From Lactuca virosa (taxonomy: Eukaryota; Streptophyta; Magnoliopsida; Asterales; Asteraceae): a stretch of 64,000 nucleotides of DNA. Below, piece after piece: positions 35,611 through 46,095 of the stretch; the first letter of the stretch is position 1, and every line of letters starts with the position of its first letter. Below the pieces are notes generated by a model. That model saw nothing but the letters and a program-made list of their open reading frames with translations. It did not search any database and had not been told where the DNA came from. Where the stretch lies: contig CAKMRJ010005523.1 of NCBI GenBank assembly GCA_928212115.1, forward strand, positions 104,044,238-104,108,237, given 5' to 3'. A program made the position numbers and the translations under genes.

Positions 35611-36584
35611 ACAAGGTAATGCTTTAAAATAAAGAACATTATTAAAGAAAGCATTAATACCACCACATTCATTATCAAACGAAAAGGTAAAACCTTGTTT
35701 GTACAAACCATGAAAGGAAATAATATTTCTCGCCATTTCAGACGAGTAACAACATTTATTCAAATCTAATGTAAACCCACTACTTATCAACAAAGAGTAA
35801 ACTCCAATCTTGGTGACAGGTGAAGCTTTCCTATTCCCCATGATTAAGTTTATCTTCCCATGCTCCACATTCTCACTTCTTCTTAGTCCCTGCAAACCAG
35901 AACATATGTGAATACCACAACCTGTATCAAGGACCCAAGAATTAGAAAGGGTGAGTTATTAGACAATATAGTGTAAATACCTACATGGTTGGGTTTCACT
36001 TTCCCATCCTTAACATCTTGCAGGTACTTCGGGCAGTTTCGCTTCCAGTGCGACTTTTCATGGCAATAGAAACATTCAACCTCTTTAGGGTTGGCAGAAG
36101 GAGTGATGAAACCTTTATTGGTTCCACTTGAAGAGGAGCCATCAAGGGACTTTCCCTTGGTACCCGTGATGGGTTCACCATCCTTCATCCGGGTTGTTAT
36201 CATGGAGGAGATGATTTCATACCGCTATTGACGAGCACTCTGATGGTAGCGGTCCATCAAGTCCTGGTGCATCTCAAAAGGGTAATAGTCCTCATAGGAC
36301 TTTTGGAGCTCGACTGTTATTGTGGCCAACATGATACATGCCACTTTGGTAGCATCTCTCTCATGTGCCTGGTATTCAGCGATCTCCTCAGGAGTAGCAG
36401 ACGACTCAAGTTCCTTAAGCTCCTTATCGAGGACATATTCCTTGTCCTCATACCGAGTGACCATCCTGATGTTCCTGATCCAATCCATAAAGTTGGATCC
36501 ATCGAAGATGACTCTCCCACAAAGGTTCATGAGAGAGAAGGAGTCGGTAGGGTTTGAGCCAGAAGCAACATTGTTGGAAGACAT
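35611..36584 (-). pseudogene. Copia gag and start of pol
   Basis: Starts MSSNNVASGSNPTDSFSL. FDGSNFMDWIRNIRMV and ACIMLATITVELQKSYEDYY are the Copia-type gag (UBN2-like) core. A frameshift near 36215 leads to the knuckle CFYCHEKSHWKRNCPKY, a correct CCHC pattern. After a short unaligned gap (about 35900-35960), a protease-region segment follows with ARNIISFHGLYKQGFTFSF. It runs to FKALPCD, where the solo LTR at 32221-35605 interrupts. The rest of pol continues at 32215. Confidence 0.82.
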
Positions 36585-38083
36585 CTGAAAAAAAGAAGAA
36601 AGACAAGTTTAGATTAGATATAAAGATAGTCCTTAATAAGACACCCAAATGTAATATTAAGGCTAGGACCCAACACAATATTTTATAACTTAGAAGAGGG
36701 ATGCCGTAATCCAAGCTATAAAATATTTGAAGGTAGGTGAATGACGATTCACGAATTTCCACCATGAAAAACGAAATAAATTATTAGGTTTTAATTGGTT
36801 TTGAAATTCCTAGATTCTTTGAGATTCATTGAACTTTTCAATGGCATGTTTCAATCTCGAGTGTGCCCTTCAAGTTTTGTGACTGGGATGCCGAGGATCA
36901 CAAAACAAGGTGTGAAGTAACCATGCAAATTACTTGGTACCCTTAATGTTTATTACTCAATCGATGTGTCGGTTAACCACATGCGCTCCACCGACCTATG
37001 ATAAACCTTAAGCCACCCTTTGCCTACCTTGTTAAGTCCAGGTTAGTGTGCCGGTTAACCACACACGCTCCACTAACGACTTAATCAAAGTGCAAAGTGA
37101 AATTTCATGGGTTAGCACCTTATTCACATTTTCCTAAAGTAACTAAGATTGAGAATTTATAAAAACATTTAGTTACTTTATAATCATCATACTTTTAATG
37201 AGGATTAAATTCATTGTCCTACCCGTTCGGCTAACGACCCTCCACCAGTCAAGGAAGCGGTGGGTGAGAGTGGACACCCATTAAGCTGCCATTTTATACA
37301 CAACAACCTTATACCCCCTTATAGACCGGCTTCGTGAATGAGGCCTACTAACGGTAAAACGACTTGTTCTTATACATATATAATTATTATTAAAATTATA
37401 ATATTATAAAGTATAAGGCTTGAATTTTAACTTTTAAAATTCTAGGGGTTGAAACTAAAGTTTTACCAAAGTGTGTGAGACTTTACATGTTCCAAAACTT
37501 GAGGGCAAGTTTTGTAACTTTCAAAACTTTTCACCTTTCATAACTTATGAGTTAATGGTTTATTAAAATGAGAGACTTTTCATTTTATGTAACCTATGTG
37601 TTTCTTTAATGGACTTTAAAAGAGTGACTTTTGGTAATCCATAACTTGAGGACAAATTATGGATTCCATTAAAACACATCAAGATCAAGAATTAAACTAC
37701 CAAGCAAGTTGCAAATACTTCCTATGATCTTCTAAACTCATAAGTTCATGAACATTCATATCAACAATTTCAAGAATCATAAATAAACCATACAAAACTT
37801 GAAATTTTGATAATAGCCATTGAAAATGGATTAGCATAACCATTACACCATCTAAAAGACCAAAACAGTTTAGGGTAATGTTTCTAGTCCATTTCCAGCA
37901 GCAAAACACGAAAAACTGCTCACTCGATGACAAACTCGTCGAGTTCTATAAGGAACTCGTCGAGTTCATGTAATAACTCATGAACTCGGCGAGTTTTTGG
38001 CCAGAACTCGTCGAGTTTTCCAGTCTGGGCAGATTTAGGTTTTGAAAAACAAGTTTGCATCAAGTATCAAGAAAACAAGCCTA
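36585..38083 (-). other. Copia 5' leader
   Basis: A 1.5-kb untranslated leader between the primer binding site and gag. Near its 5' end (37925-38020) are four copies of an ACTCGTCGAGT-type palindrome. GTGTGCCGGTTAACCACACACGCTCCACTAACG-like phrases occur twice (about 36968 and 37050), forming a short duplicated block. No protein is encoded. Confidence 0.65.
37930..38020. promoter_or_regulatory. Four ACTCGTCGAGT palindromes in the Copia leader
   Basis: AACTCGTCGAGTT-type sites at about 37931, 37956, 37983 (GGC centre) and 38006, spaced about 23-27 bases apart. The 11-base palindrome around a single central base is also present about ten times in the unrelated gypsy solo LTR at 49210-51157. Confidence 0.6.
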
Positions 38084-38096
38084 GGCTCTGATACCA
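38084..38096 (-). other. Primer binding site (tRNA-Met) of the Copia element
   Basis: The minus strand reads TGGTATCAGAGCC, complementary to the 3' end of initiator tRNA-Met, one base inside the 5' LTR. This is the start site for minus-strand DNA synthesis. Confidence 0.9.
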
Positions 38097-38097
38097 C

Positions 38098-38872
38098 TGA
38101 AGGGTTTTGAGCATTCTAACACTTCTAAGGTGTACATGCAACCCTAGAAATCTTGGATCTATGTTTTACTAAGATACATGCAAATTTGATTTCCAAGGTT
38201 CTTAACCTATCTAGCATGGTATGGGGAACTTGAATCATAAAAGCTAGTAAGAAAACATACCTTTCTAGTTGCTTGGATTCCTTGAGAACCTTGTGAGCCT
38301 AGCACCTCAAGTGTGATGCCTCAAATGTCTCACACAACACCACAACACTTGGAATAACCTTGAGAGAAGATACTTATCACTCAAAATCGGCTAGCCCTCT
38401 TGTTCTACACTTTGTACTCCGATTTTGCTAGTCATGGAGTCCTTATATAGTTGTGTCACAAGTAGGGTTACTCCATGTAAACCCTAATGTGCATGGCTTT
38501 TCATATTCCATGATCCATGGGTTTATAACCTCCATGGACTATCCATGGAGCACCTTATGGGTTTAGCCCAATTCATATAAACCATGGATTATTAGCCCAC
38601 TATACAAGAATGGATGATTTACACAATCAACCCCATATATTTAATTAGTCTCCTTTTGAACATTTAATTAATTCCAAATTAATTCTTTGATCAATACTAA
38701 TTAAATAATATTATTAATATATTAGAAATTATAATATATTAATAAACCTTAAGTGTCCTTTCTCTCATTTAGTCTATCCAATTGTTGCAATGTCATGCAA
38801 CCCAAATGGACCATGCCAACCGGGTCAAGTACATTCCAGGAATAGTTATGAACTTAGACACCTAATCCAACA
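38098..38872 (-). repeat. Copia 5' LTR
   Basis: 775 bp and nearly identical to 27827-28601, with mostly C/T or A/G differences. It is followed by the second copy of the target duplication, GTTCG, at 38873-38877. Confidence 0.92.
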
Positions 38873-38877
38873 GTTCG

Positions 38878-39725
38878 TTGGCCTTTGTTTGGACTGAAGA
38901 TTTCCCTTGTAGTGTTGGACAACTTATTTGGGCTTGTGTTGTTGGGCTTGCCCTGTTGGGCCTAGGATTGTATTTTTGGCCTTAGTGGGCCCAATGGGCT
39001 TGGACCATTGATGGGTCTGGTTAGTTGGGCCATTTATGGGCCTAGTGTTTGAATTTAGCCATAGTTATTTACTGATTTTAGCTTTGGGTTTGGCTCAGTG
39101 TTAGGAACTGATTCGCAGCAGCCGCAACATTCGTAGGATTTGGCTATCTTTGAGGTGAGTCTTCTCATCATACCCATGGATCGAAGGCACCAATGTCGGA
39201 CCATTATCTGATATGTAGTAATTAGTTGATATGCAATTGTATGTTTTGTGGTATGGATCGTTTTATGTGAAGACCATGGGGGGAGCCCATGGCACCTGGA
39301 TATCAGACCATGGGGGAGCCCATGGCATTCCAGGTAAAGACCATAGGGGGAGCCCATGGCACTTGGTTATTAGACCGTGGGGGGAGCCCATGGCATTCCA
39401 AGTAAAGACCATGGAGGGATTCCATGGCAATTCATGTATGCCTTTCTATTTCATGTTTTTTATGTGACTGTATGTGTTGTGTATTTTGGGAAACTCACTA
39501 GGCGTTTTGCTTACAGTTTGTTGGATGTTTCAGGTACTTCTGACTCTAAGGGCTAGGGCCCAACTTGATGGCGTAGCGTGCACTCTCCAGTATTCCGCAC
39601 TAGTTGTTTTGATTACTCTGATCTTTTGAACAATATGTTATTTAATGGAAATTGTGGGAAACAACTATGGATATTATTTCTAGTTAATAAATGAAAACTT
39701 TTACCTAAGTTTTTGGGCTGTTACA
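38878..39725 (+). repeat. Gypsy 5' LTR, right part
   Basis: Continuation of the LTR begun at 26865. It ends GGGCTGTTACA. Without the Copia element and one GTTCG, the LTR is about 1,810 bp, close to the 1,747 bp of its relative at 12210. It carries CGAAGGCACCAATGTCGG, the CCATGG hairpin minisatellite and TTTCAGGTACTTC, in the same order as the relative. Confidence 0.82.
39275..39430. repeat. LTR minisatellite with CCATGG hairpins
   Basis: Five units of about 31-47 bp, each with an inverted repeat such as CCATGGGGGGAGCCCATGG or CCATGGGGGAGCCCATGG. These can form 7-bp stems with 4-5-base loops. It is the same position and type as 13545-13695, but better preserved. Confidence 0.8.
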
Positions 39726-39728
39726 AGT

Positions 39729-39741
39729 TGGTATCAGAGCC
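39729..39741 (+). other. Primer binding site (tRNA-Met) of the gypsy element
   Basis: TGGTATCAGAGCC lies three bases after the LTR end. It shows that 26865-39725 is a 5' LTR in plus orientation. The internal region of this element breaks off within about 100 bases; no gag follows. Confidence 0.88.
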
Positions 39742-41555
39742 TTGGTTTGAGGGATTCGGGCACACTCTTGGGTGTGTCGGGATAAATTTAGATAAAATTA
39801 GGTGCCTCAAACAAAGTTTTGAGTTATGAATCCTCAACATTACTATTTATATTATGCATGAATAATGTTCTAAAAGCATGTGCTCCATATGGGATGCTCA
39901 CCAGCAACAATTACCACACCATTTGCAAGAGTGTAGTGGACCACCCCTCAGTCAAACCTACCTTTGACATGCTCACATTTAAGGTATCCATGTCATATTC
40001 AAGTTCCATACCTCCACCACTTCTAAATAGATCATACTCTTGTAACTCATCCGTGCGACTCGGAAAGGTATTAAGGTTAACTTTAAATACTCCTGTATGA
40101 TCTTCTGAATAGATCATAATCAATTACACCTGCTAAAAGCTCATCTTCTTCTGGTAATAAGCTTCAATTGCATGGTCTTCAAGTTCTTCTAGAAAATCAT
40201 TTCCTTATAAAAATTGAAAATCATTCTCAGTGTTATTGTTGTGAAGAATGTTGCATTGTGAAACACTCTTGCATGTAAATTTAAGTCAACAATATCAATA
40301 TCTGCCAAGAATAAACGAATTGACAACATTTAATTTCCTAAGCTTCATCATTGAGATAAATGTGTGAGTAACTTTCTATCCCTAGATTTAAATCATTCAA
40401 GAAGTAATAATCAGTTTCACTTCTAAATGGCAGAACCAAACATAGCCTAGGATTTAAATCTCTCCCGAGTCCTAACATGAAAACTATGAAGGCAACAGAG
40501 TTTTAACCTAAATGATTGTTGTTTAAGTTGTTTATATATAAAAAACTAAAGAACACTAATCCAATTAATTCAATAATCAACTACAAAACTACAAGGCTAT
40601 ATGTTTAAAGCTATATAAATCATTAGGACATAAAGAAGTTTGAAATGCTTAAAACTCAAACTAAAATAAACAAAGATTTGTCCAAACCATAACTGTGGTA
40701 GCTGATCATCGAGATATTATGCTTCCACACACAAAGTTTGAAATGCTTATAACGTTAATAGCATAAAGTAACAAATTACTATATTTAAAAGAAAGAATCG
40801 GATAATCATTGGTAAACCACCCACAACATCAGTAAGTTTTAATAAATTAACATTATCCATACCCCAAAATTTAATTAAGCAAGATAACAAATGGCAAGGA
40901 AAGCTTGAAGCTTTATACTCACAAAAATACAGGAGATGCATAAACTTTCTGGATTTAAACTTGTTTTTCTCTTCCAAAGCACCCAAAAGAAACCTTGATC
41001 TTCAAGCTTTAAGCGCAAAACATGGGAAAATAAGCTCCAAAGGTGAAGAGAGGCTCAAATCAAGTTAGAGGAGGCTATGGTTTCGTTGGGATCTCGTTAA
41101 GGAGTAATGGAGGCTGAGAATGAGCTAACCCTAGAGGTTAATGGTGCTTAAATAGCCTCCAAAACCCTAAAAAACATGTCAGGCCATGGGTCGGGCACGT
41201 CACACCCTTAATAGGCTCCCCGTACCCCCTTGCGAATAAATCTAGTTTTTAGTTTTCAGATTTTAGCAAATTAATCAAATTAAAAACCAGATTAAATTAT
41301 GTACTGGGAAATGGATGCTACATGTCACCTAAAAGGGTGAGTACGCCCTTTCCACTGACTTTTAAGTGAGTTTGAATCACTTGATCGACCAAAAAAGATA
41401 TATGGAATTGGGTTTGATGCAAACCCTATATTTGAAACTCAATCCTATCACATAAGATTTTGCGTGGCTTCCACATCAAAATATTGTAATGTCATTTATT
41501 TGGTAACCTGCTAGATTGATGATAACCGGTCAATTGATTTAGACGTGAGTTTGTA
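39742..41555. other. Truncated gypsy leader, then unassigned DNA
   Basis: To about 39825 the sequence fits a gypsy leader (GGGATTCGGGCACACTC). After that nothing matches an element. The ORF at 39819-40100 has no motif I recognise. At about 41095-41250 an AACCCTA/TTAAATAGCC block followed by GGCACGTCACACCC resembles the promoter part of a gypsy LTR and may be an LTR fragment on the minus strand. No gene can be supported. Confidence 0.4.
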
Positions 41556-41559
41556 AGGA

Positions 41560-41880
41560 TCTTCATTTATAGGGGTCTTAATATATTTGTTATACAAATA
41601 AATCGACCTTGTAGGGATATTCATTTATTTGTTGTATAAATCGACCTTGTGAGGGTATTCATTTATTTGTTGTATAAATCGACTTTGTAAGGGTCTTCGT
41701 GTACTTGTTGTACAAATCAGGCTTCTTAACTACAATAACATTTCCTAAAAGGGTGGCTATATCTTTTTTTGCTGACTTTTAAGTGAGTTTGAACAATTGG
41801 ATCGACCTTCATTTATTTGTTGTACAAATCGAACTTCTTAACCACAATAACATTTTATGGATCGGTCAACTGGTTGATAT
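41560..41880. repeat. Tandem repeat, TCGACCTTGTAGGG...TTATTTGTTGTATAAA units
   Basis: Three to four units of about 40-45 bases with the core TTCATTTATTTGTTGTATAAA, then a further diverged unit near 41805. The phrases TTAACYACAATAACATTT occur twice (about 41728 and 41839), so a larger block was duplicated too. Confidence 0.7.
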
Positions 41881-41929
41881 AAAAAAAAATTGTAAATATA
41901 TTAACATAATTGATTAAAAAAAAAAAAAC

Positions 41930-42185
41930 CTCGGTGTCAAAATCAAAACTGTATGGGAATATAGTGATTTTCTTGCAATTGGAAACTCGGTGTCAAAATC
42001 GAAACATTGGTAAACTTAATGACTTTATTGCAATTGAGAAAAGTGATTACCGGAAAACAAATAGAACCAGTCATTTGGTTGATATTATAACAAAATTGTA
42101 AATATAGTGACATAATTGAAAAAATTAAAAATAATTTGGTGTAAAAATCAAAATTGGTAGTAATATAGTGACTTTTTTGCAATTT
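41930..42185. repeat. Diverged duplicated block (CTCGGTGTCAAAATC)
   Basis: CTCGGTGTCAAAATCAAAAC at 41931 and CTCGGTGTCAAAATCGAAAC at about 41986 begin two similar units that end near TTGCAATT. A third, looser unit begins near 42136 (TTTGGTGTAAAAATCAAAAT). Unit length is variable (about 55-150 bases). Confidence 0.6.
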
Positions 42186-42189
42186 GCCA

Positions 42190-42767
42190 ATAACAAATAG
42201 GATGAATGAGCTGGAGATCTTTTCAAATGTATTTTCAATACTAACACCTTTTAAATTGTTTCAAAAAATCAGAATATAATATGAATATAATATGAAGTTG
42301 TTTAGTAGAATCCCACACGATATCATCCAAATGCAAAAACAATGCAATATCAAGATTCAACCCTCAGGATAGTCAACTGATCATGTGACTGATCGGCTCA
42401 AAAGCAAAAGAACACAAAAGAATTTAAACAAAAACAAATCATCAATGACAAAATTTCATATTTATATCTAGAAATCGAAAATTTTACATTGAAGATGAAC
42501 ATATGAACGCAACAAGATCAATCTTTGCTGTTTAAACATTAAAAAAAAAAAAAAAAAAAAAGCAAATTAGAAGTCACCCATGATTCACTCTAATCACAAT
42601 CAACAAATATGTGCTCCTACAAATCAAACAAGAACAAAAACGACCTTCACCAACCTCCATTAATGGTATCCATTCTTCAAACATCACCAAAAACGATGGT
42701 CCAAGCTATGCAGTATCGATTCATGAACAAATTCAAGAACAGGTTTTGAACACGATTATGTATTTGC
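42190..42767. other. 3' region of the membrane-protein gene, no other feature
   Basis: AT-rich, with an A20 run at 42541-42560. It probably contains the 3' UTR of the minus-strand gene starting at 43202. Nothing else is recognisable. Confidence 0.4.
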
Positions 42768-43202
42768 CTAATCATATTTTTCTCTCCAACTGTACACAAG
42801 AAACAACACCCATGAAAGTGCCAAAACAAAATCACCTAGAACAAGCCTGAGCCAATCACGACCAAGCTCTTCAAGCTTCCTCTCAAAATATATTCTCCAA
42901 ACTGCCATCGCAATATGAAGAAGAACACACCCTTTAGCAAAAAAGCTCTGAAAATCCCTATCTTTCACAAATGCGACCATGAACAAGAGAATTCCAACAG
43001 CAAATAAAAGCAGACCCGAGAACGAATCAGAGGTTTTGATCAACAATTGGTCATGGGGTGTTGATCCCAATAGCTTAATTGCAGTTTCATTGCCATGGCT
43101 AAATGCAAAAACCTCATGGCTATAGAACATCATTAGGGTTCCACAACTTAAAGCCACTACAGAGTAGATTAAGCATATCGAGCAAAAACCTGATGATCCC
43201 AT
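42768..43202 (-). CDS. Small four-helix membrane protein, unknown function
   Basis: A single-exon frame of 144 residues starting MGSSGFCSICLIYSVVALSC; an ATG four codons upstream is less likely. Hydrophobic helices lie at about residues 8-28, 64-82, 90-106 and 120-138. Between the first two is a soluble loop with FSHGNETAIKLLGSTPHDQL. Conserved-looking charged phrases are FVKDRDFQSFFAKGC and YFERKLEELGRDWLRL. It ends YSWREKYD. From memory, its pattern matches a widespread plant family of uncharacterised membrane proteins (possibly the one named DUF7865), not checked. An intact frame amid TE debris supports a real gene. The 5' UTR may extend to about 43600 with an intron. Confidence 0.75.
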   Translation of the reverse strand: MGSSGFCSICLIYSVVALSCGTLMMFYSHEVFAFSHGNETAIKLLGSTPHDQLLIKTSDSFSGLLLFAVGILLFMVAFVKDRDFQSFFAKGCVLLHIAMAVWRIYFERKLEELGRDWLRLVLGDFVLALSWVLFLVYSWREKYD

Positions 43203-43984
43203 ATTAAATAACACAAAATTTGACTACTTTAGCTCGCAAATCTTCGATTAAATCAATGCTAAAGAGAACCCATTTCAGATAAGATCGATTAACCAACCCT
43301 AATTCAACAAACGCCATAAAAAACTAAAAACCCCCATTTTTATCAGAACTAGTAAACCCTAACGGAAGAACACAACGAAATTCATCGTCAACAACAGAAA
43401 TTGATAAAAACCCAGAAAAAAATTAAACACAGATCGACAGATATTAGCGAAAGGGATAACACCCAATCAAATTCAACCTTCTACGACCCCGAAATGATGA
43501 TGAATTACAAGAACCCTAATTAACGATCGATCTTTTCTTGCAATCAACAGAGCCCACAAAGGAAAGTTGAAATACTAACCGTGTAAACCTAAAAATCGAA
43601 ATTAATCACCTGGAAATCTTGATAGATTGAGAAAGGGTTTATAGAAGAAAGAAAGAAAGAAGGATTGAAGGCAAAGTATGGAGGGTTGTTTATTATTGCC
43701 GACAGTCGACAGCGATGATGGTGGGGTGCTTCTCTTAAAAGGATATAAATTTTTAAGATATTTGATTGTCGACGATAGTGCCAAAATGTCATCATGCTGC
43801 TACACTGCAGTAAACACTTGTACCATATGTATAAACGATTGTACAATGTGATGCATCAAGGACTTGAACCACGTGCATAAAAGGTTGTATGTATTATTAT
43901 TCTATAAATAATAGCTACTTGTGAACCAAACAAACCCAGATCCAACATACTCTTCGTAATTAATCTACGTTTATCCAATTTTTT
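43203..43984. promoter_or_regulatory. 5' region of the membrane-protein gene
   Basis: Less AT-rich up to about 43700, with AAACCCTAA-type phrases (43356, 43512) common in plant leaders and a GAAAGAAAGAAAGAAGG purine run near 43648. A GGTTAGTATTTC at 43580, read on the minus strand, may belong to a leader intron. No separate gene is seen. Confidence 0.4.
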
Positions 43985-45245
43985 ATAGTAACTTACAACT
44001 TTGGTCCATGTGGTATATATCTTTTTGTATAAATGCTTTTAGTTTTTGAAATTAAACATTACTGATCTTTATAAATGGTAAATCTATCATTTTTGGTCCT
44101 CCAGCCTAACATTGTTAAACTTTTATATTAACTTTAATGTAAAATGATGTCGTTGGCAGCTTCATCTGCCAGCTTCATCGCCACCCATATTATCGATCGA
44201 CATATCTGTATATACATCGTCCATATCTCAACTAGCCGACATCACTGATCTTTCTTTCTCTGTCGCATGCAACACAGGGGTGGACGCAAGAAGCCAAAAA
44301 TACATACTAGGTGTTGCCGCTGCGTATAAGACAAGTAGGTGTTCCCGGTACCACACCGGGACACCAAACAAAACTGTCATTGATGCAACATCGGTCGCTA
44401 CATGGAACTCTCTCTCTCTCTCTCTTTGTGTGTGTGTGTGAAAAGTGGTGGTGGAAGATGGAAACTGTCACAGGTGGACTAGCCGATAATCATCAAGGGT
44501 TTCAATTCAAGTTTAATTTAGGATCAAATTCAGATTTGTGTTTAATTTCCCATTGTTTTGCTTGTTTTAGGATAAATTCACTTTCAATTTATTTCAAATT
44601 TAAGTTGCATGTGGTTATAAATGGTGGTTGTCGTAGGGTGAGCAAAATACCCATTGGAACTTAACCAAAATGGAACTGAAATCAATTGGGAATCAAATAT
44701 AATTCGGTTCGGTTCTCGGTTCATTTATATTCATAAATTTGGTTTTTAGTTTTTCAATTTTTGTTTAGTTCGGTCCGATTGCAGACCCTAACAACTAGGA
44801 ATGAGCAAAATACTTGTTGGAATCGAACCTACCCTAAACCAGAATCGATTGGGAACCAAATATGTAATTCAGCTTAGTTCTTGGTTCTACCATATCCATA
44901 AATTCGGTTTTTGATTTTTCGGTTCCGGAACCGAGCTCAACCTTAAGTGGTGGCAGTGAAAATGATGATGGTGTTGGTGGTGGTATACGATGGTGGTATA
45001 CAATGGTGTTAGTGGTATACGGTGATGACTATGATATACTATTATGGAAAACAAGAAAAAATAAAATCAATATAGAAGTATTTTAATAACTATGGCAGTA
45101 GTAACTATGATAGAGACAAAGGTGAGTGACTTATCAAGCATTAGAATCACTGGTATCAAATTTCCAAAACTGTGGTCAAACTTGCCGGTTGTCGTATATC
45201 ATAGGGATCAAATCTGTAATTTACGCTACAATTTACGAAAAGTCA
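43985..45245. mobile_element. Mutator-like foldback element, decayed (probable)
   Basis: The left AACTTACAACTTTGGTCCAT and the inverted right AAATTACAGATTTGATCCCT (about 45215-45235) are similar over roughly 30 bases. The GTATATAT/GATATACG phrases stay in register. No transposase is visible. The interior holds a CT microsatellite (44408-44426), a GT run and a diverged direct duplication (44636-44940). No clear 9-bp duplication was found, so limits and type are tentative. Confidence 0.35.
44636..44940. repeat. Diverged direct duplication, about 165 bp
   Basis: Two adjacent blocks begin GAGCAAAATACCCATTGGAA (44641) and GAGCAAAATACTTGTTGGAA (44803). They run in parallel through AATYGATTGGGAAYCAAATA, CATAAATTYGGTTTTT and a CGGTTC-rich end. 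The CGGTTCGGTTC phrases are typical of DNA-transposon debris in plants. Confidence 0.7.
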
Positions 45246-45673
45246 TACCGTTTTAGGATCGAAATTCGAAAGTATATGACTGGGTCATAAAGCTAGAGAT
45301 TGAAAATTGTACTGAATTAATAAAAAGGAAAATAAAACATTGTAAACAAAAAATTAGAGTTTCCATAAAAGGAAAATGACATGCGCTTTGACATTATCAA
45401 ATTATTTTACTTTTTAATATATTCTAAAGCAGTTTGATTTTTTTATTATATTTTGGAATAATTGCTTTTTTATTTAATAAACAATAAAAGAAAAGAGGCA
45501 CCATTAAAATTAAACTTATGGTAAATAAAATCTTTATTGGAAAATCAATTCCACAAAAGTCAACATTGCAATGATCATCTCTGTTCCTTTTTATAACTGC
45601 GATAAAACTCAAAAAAGAGCGTCTTATCATATTTAACTTAAATTTGACGAAATTGCAAAAATATCATCATATA

Positions 45674-45900
45674 CTCCCTCCGTCCCAAAATTATTGTCCG
45701 CAGAAAAAAAACACATAGATTAAGAAAAACAATTATTAGTTTTGTCTTTTTTGAGTAAAATGACTTTCTTGTCCTTTTCTAAAACCAATGGGAAATGTGC
45801 GTTTGTAACTGTTCAAGTTACTTTATTAAATGTTAGGGATAATATGGTAAAAGTGTATATCTATTTTTGGTAGTGGACAATAATTTTGGAACGGAGGGAG
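45674..45900. mobile_element. Stowaway MITE
   Basis: Terminal inverted repeats CTCCCTCCGTCCCAAAATTA and CTCCCTCCGTTCCAAAATTA (right, reversed) are flanked by TA on both sides (45672-45673 and 45901-45902). This is the classic Stowaway form of Tc1/mariner MITE, 227 bp, with no coding. Confidence 0.93.
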
Positions 45901-46095
45901 TATAATTTAAATTTGACAAAATTGCAAAAATGGTTTTTATGGTTTGTTATTTCTTTTTGATAAGGTCCGAACTTTGGAATAGTTGTATGTTTGGCCCTTG
46001 CCCTAGTTTACCTGCCGAACATATCAAAATTAAAAAGCTTGTCTTACCCTTTTATATATTTTTTTTCCAATTTTTTCTTTTAATAATTTAGTATT

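Larger units (their letters stand above)
27827..38872 (-). mobile_element. Complete Ty1/Copia element, split by a solo LTR
   Basis: 775-bp LTRs at each end, a minus-strand primer binding site, gag-pol and a polypurine tract. A perfect 5-bp target duplication, GTTCG, lies at 27822-27826 and 38873-38877. By eye the LTRs differ at roughly ten of 775 positions, so the insertion is fairly young. It sits inside a gypsy LTR and is itself interrupted in gag-pol by the solo LTR at 32221-35605. The pol has a frameshift at its end, so it is probably not autonomous now. Confidence 0.92.

Noticed and set aside
39819..40100. 93-codon ORF with Ser-rich NRSYSCNSSVRLGKV
   Set aside because: No domain recognised, and it starts in gypsy leader sequence and runs into unassigned DNA. 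Not supportable as a gene.
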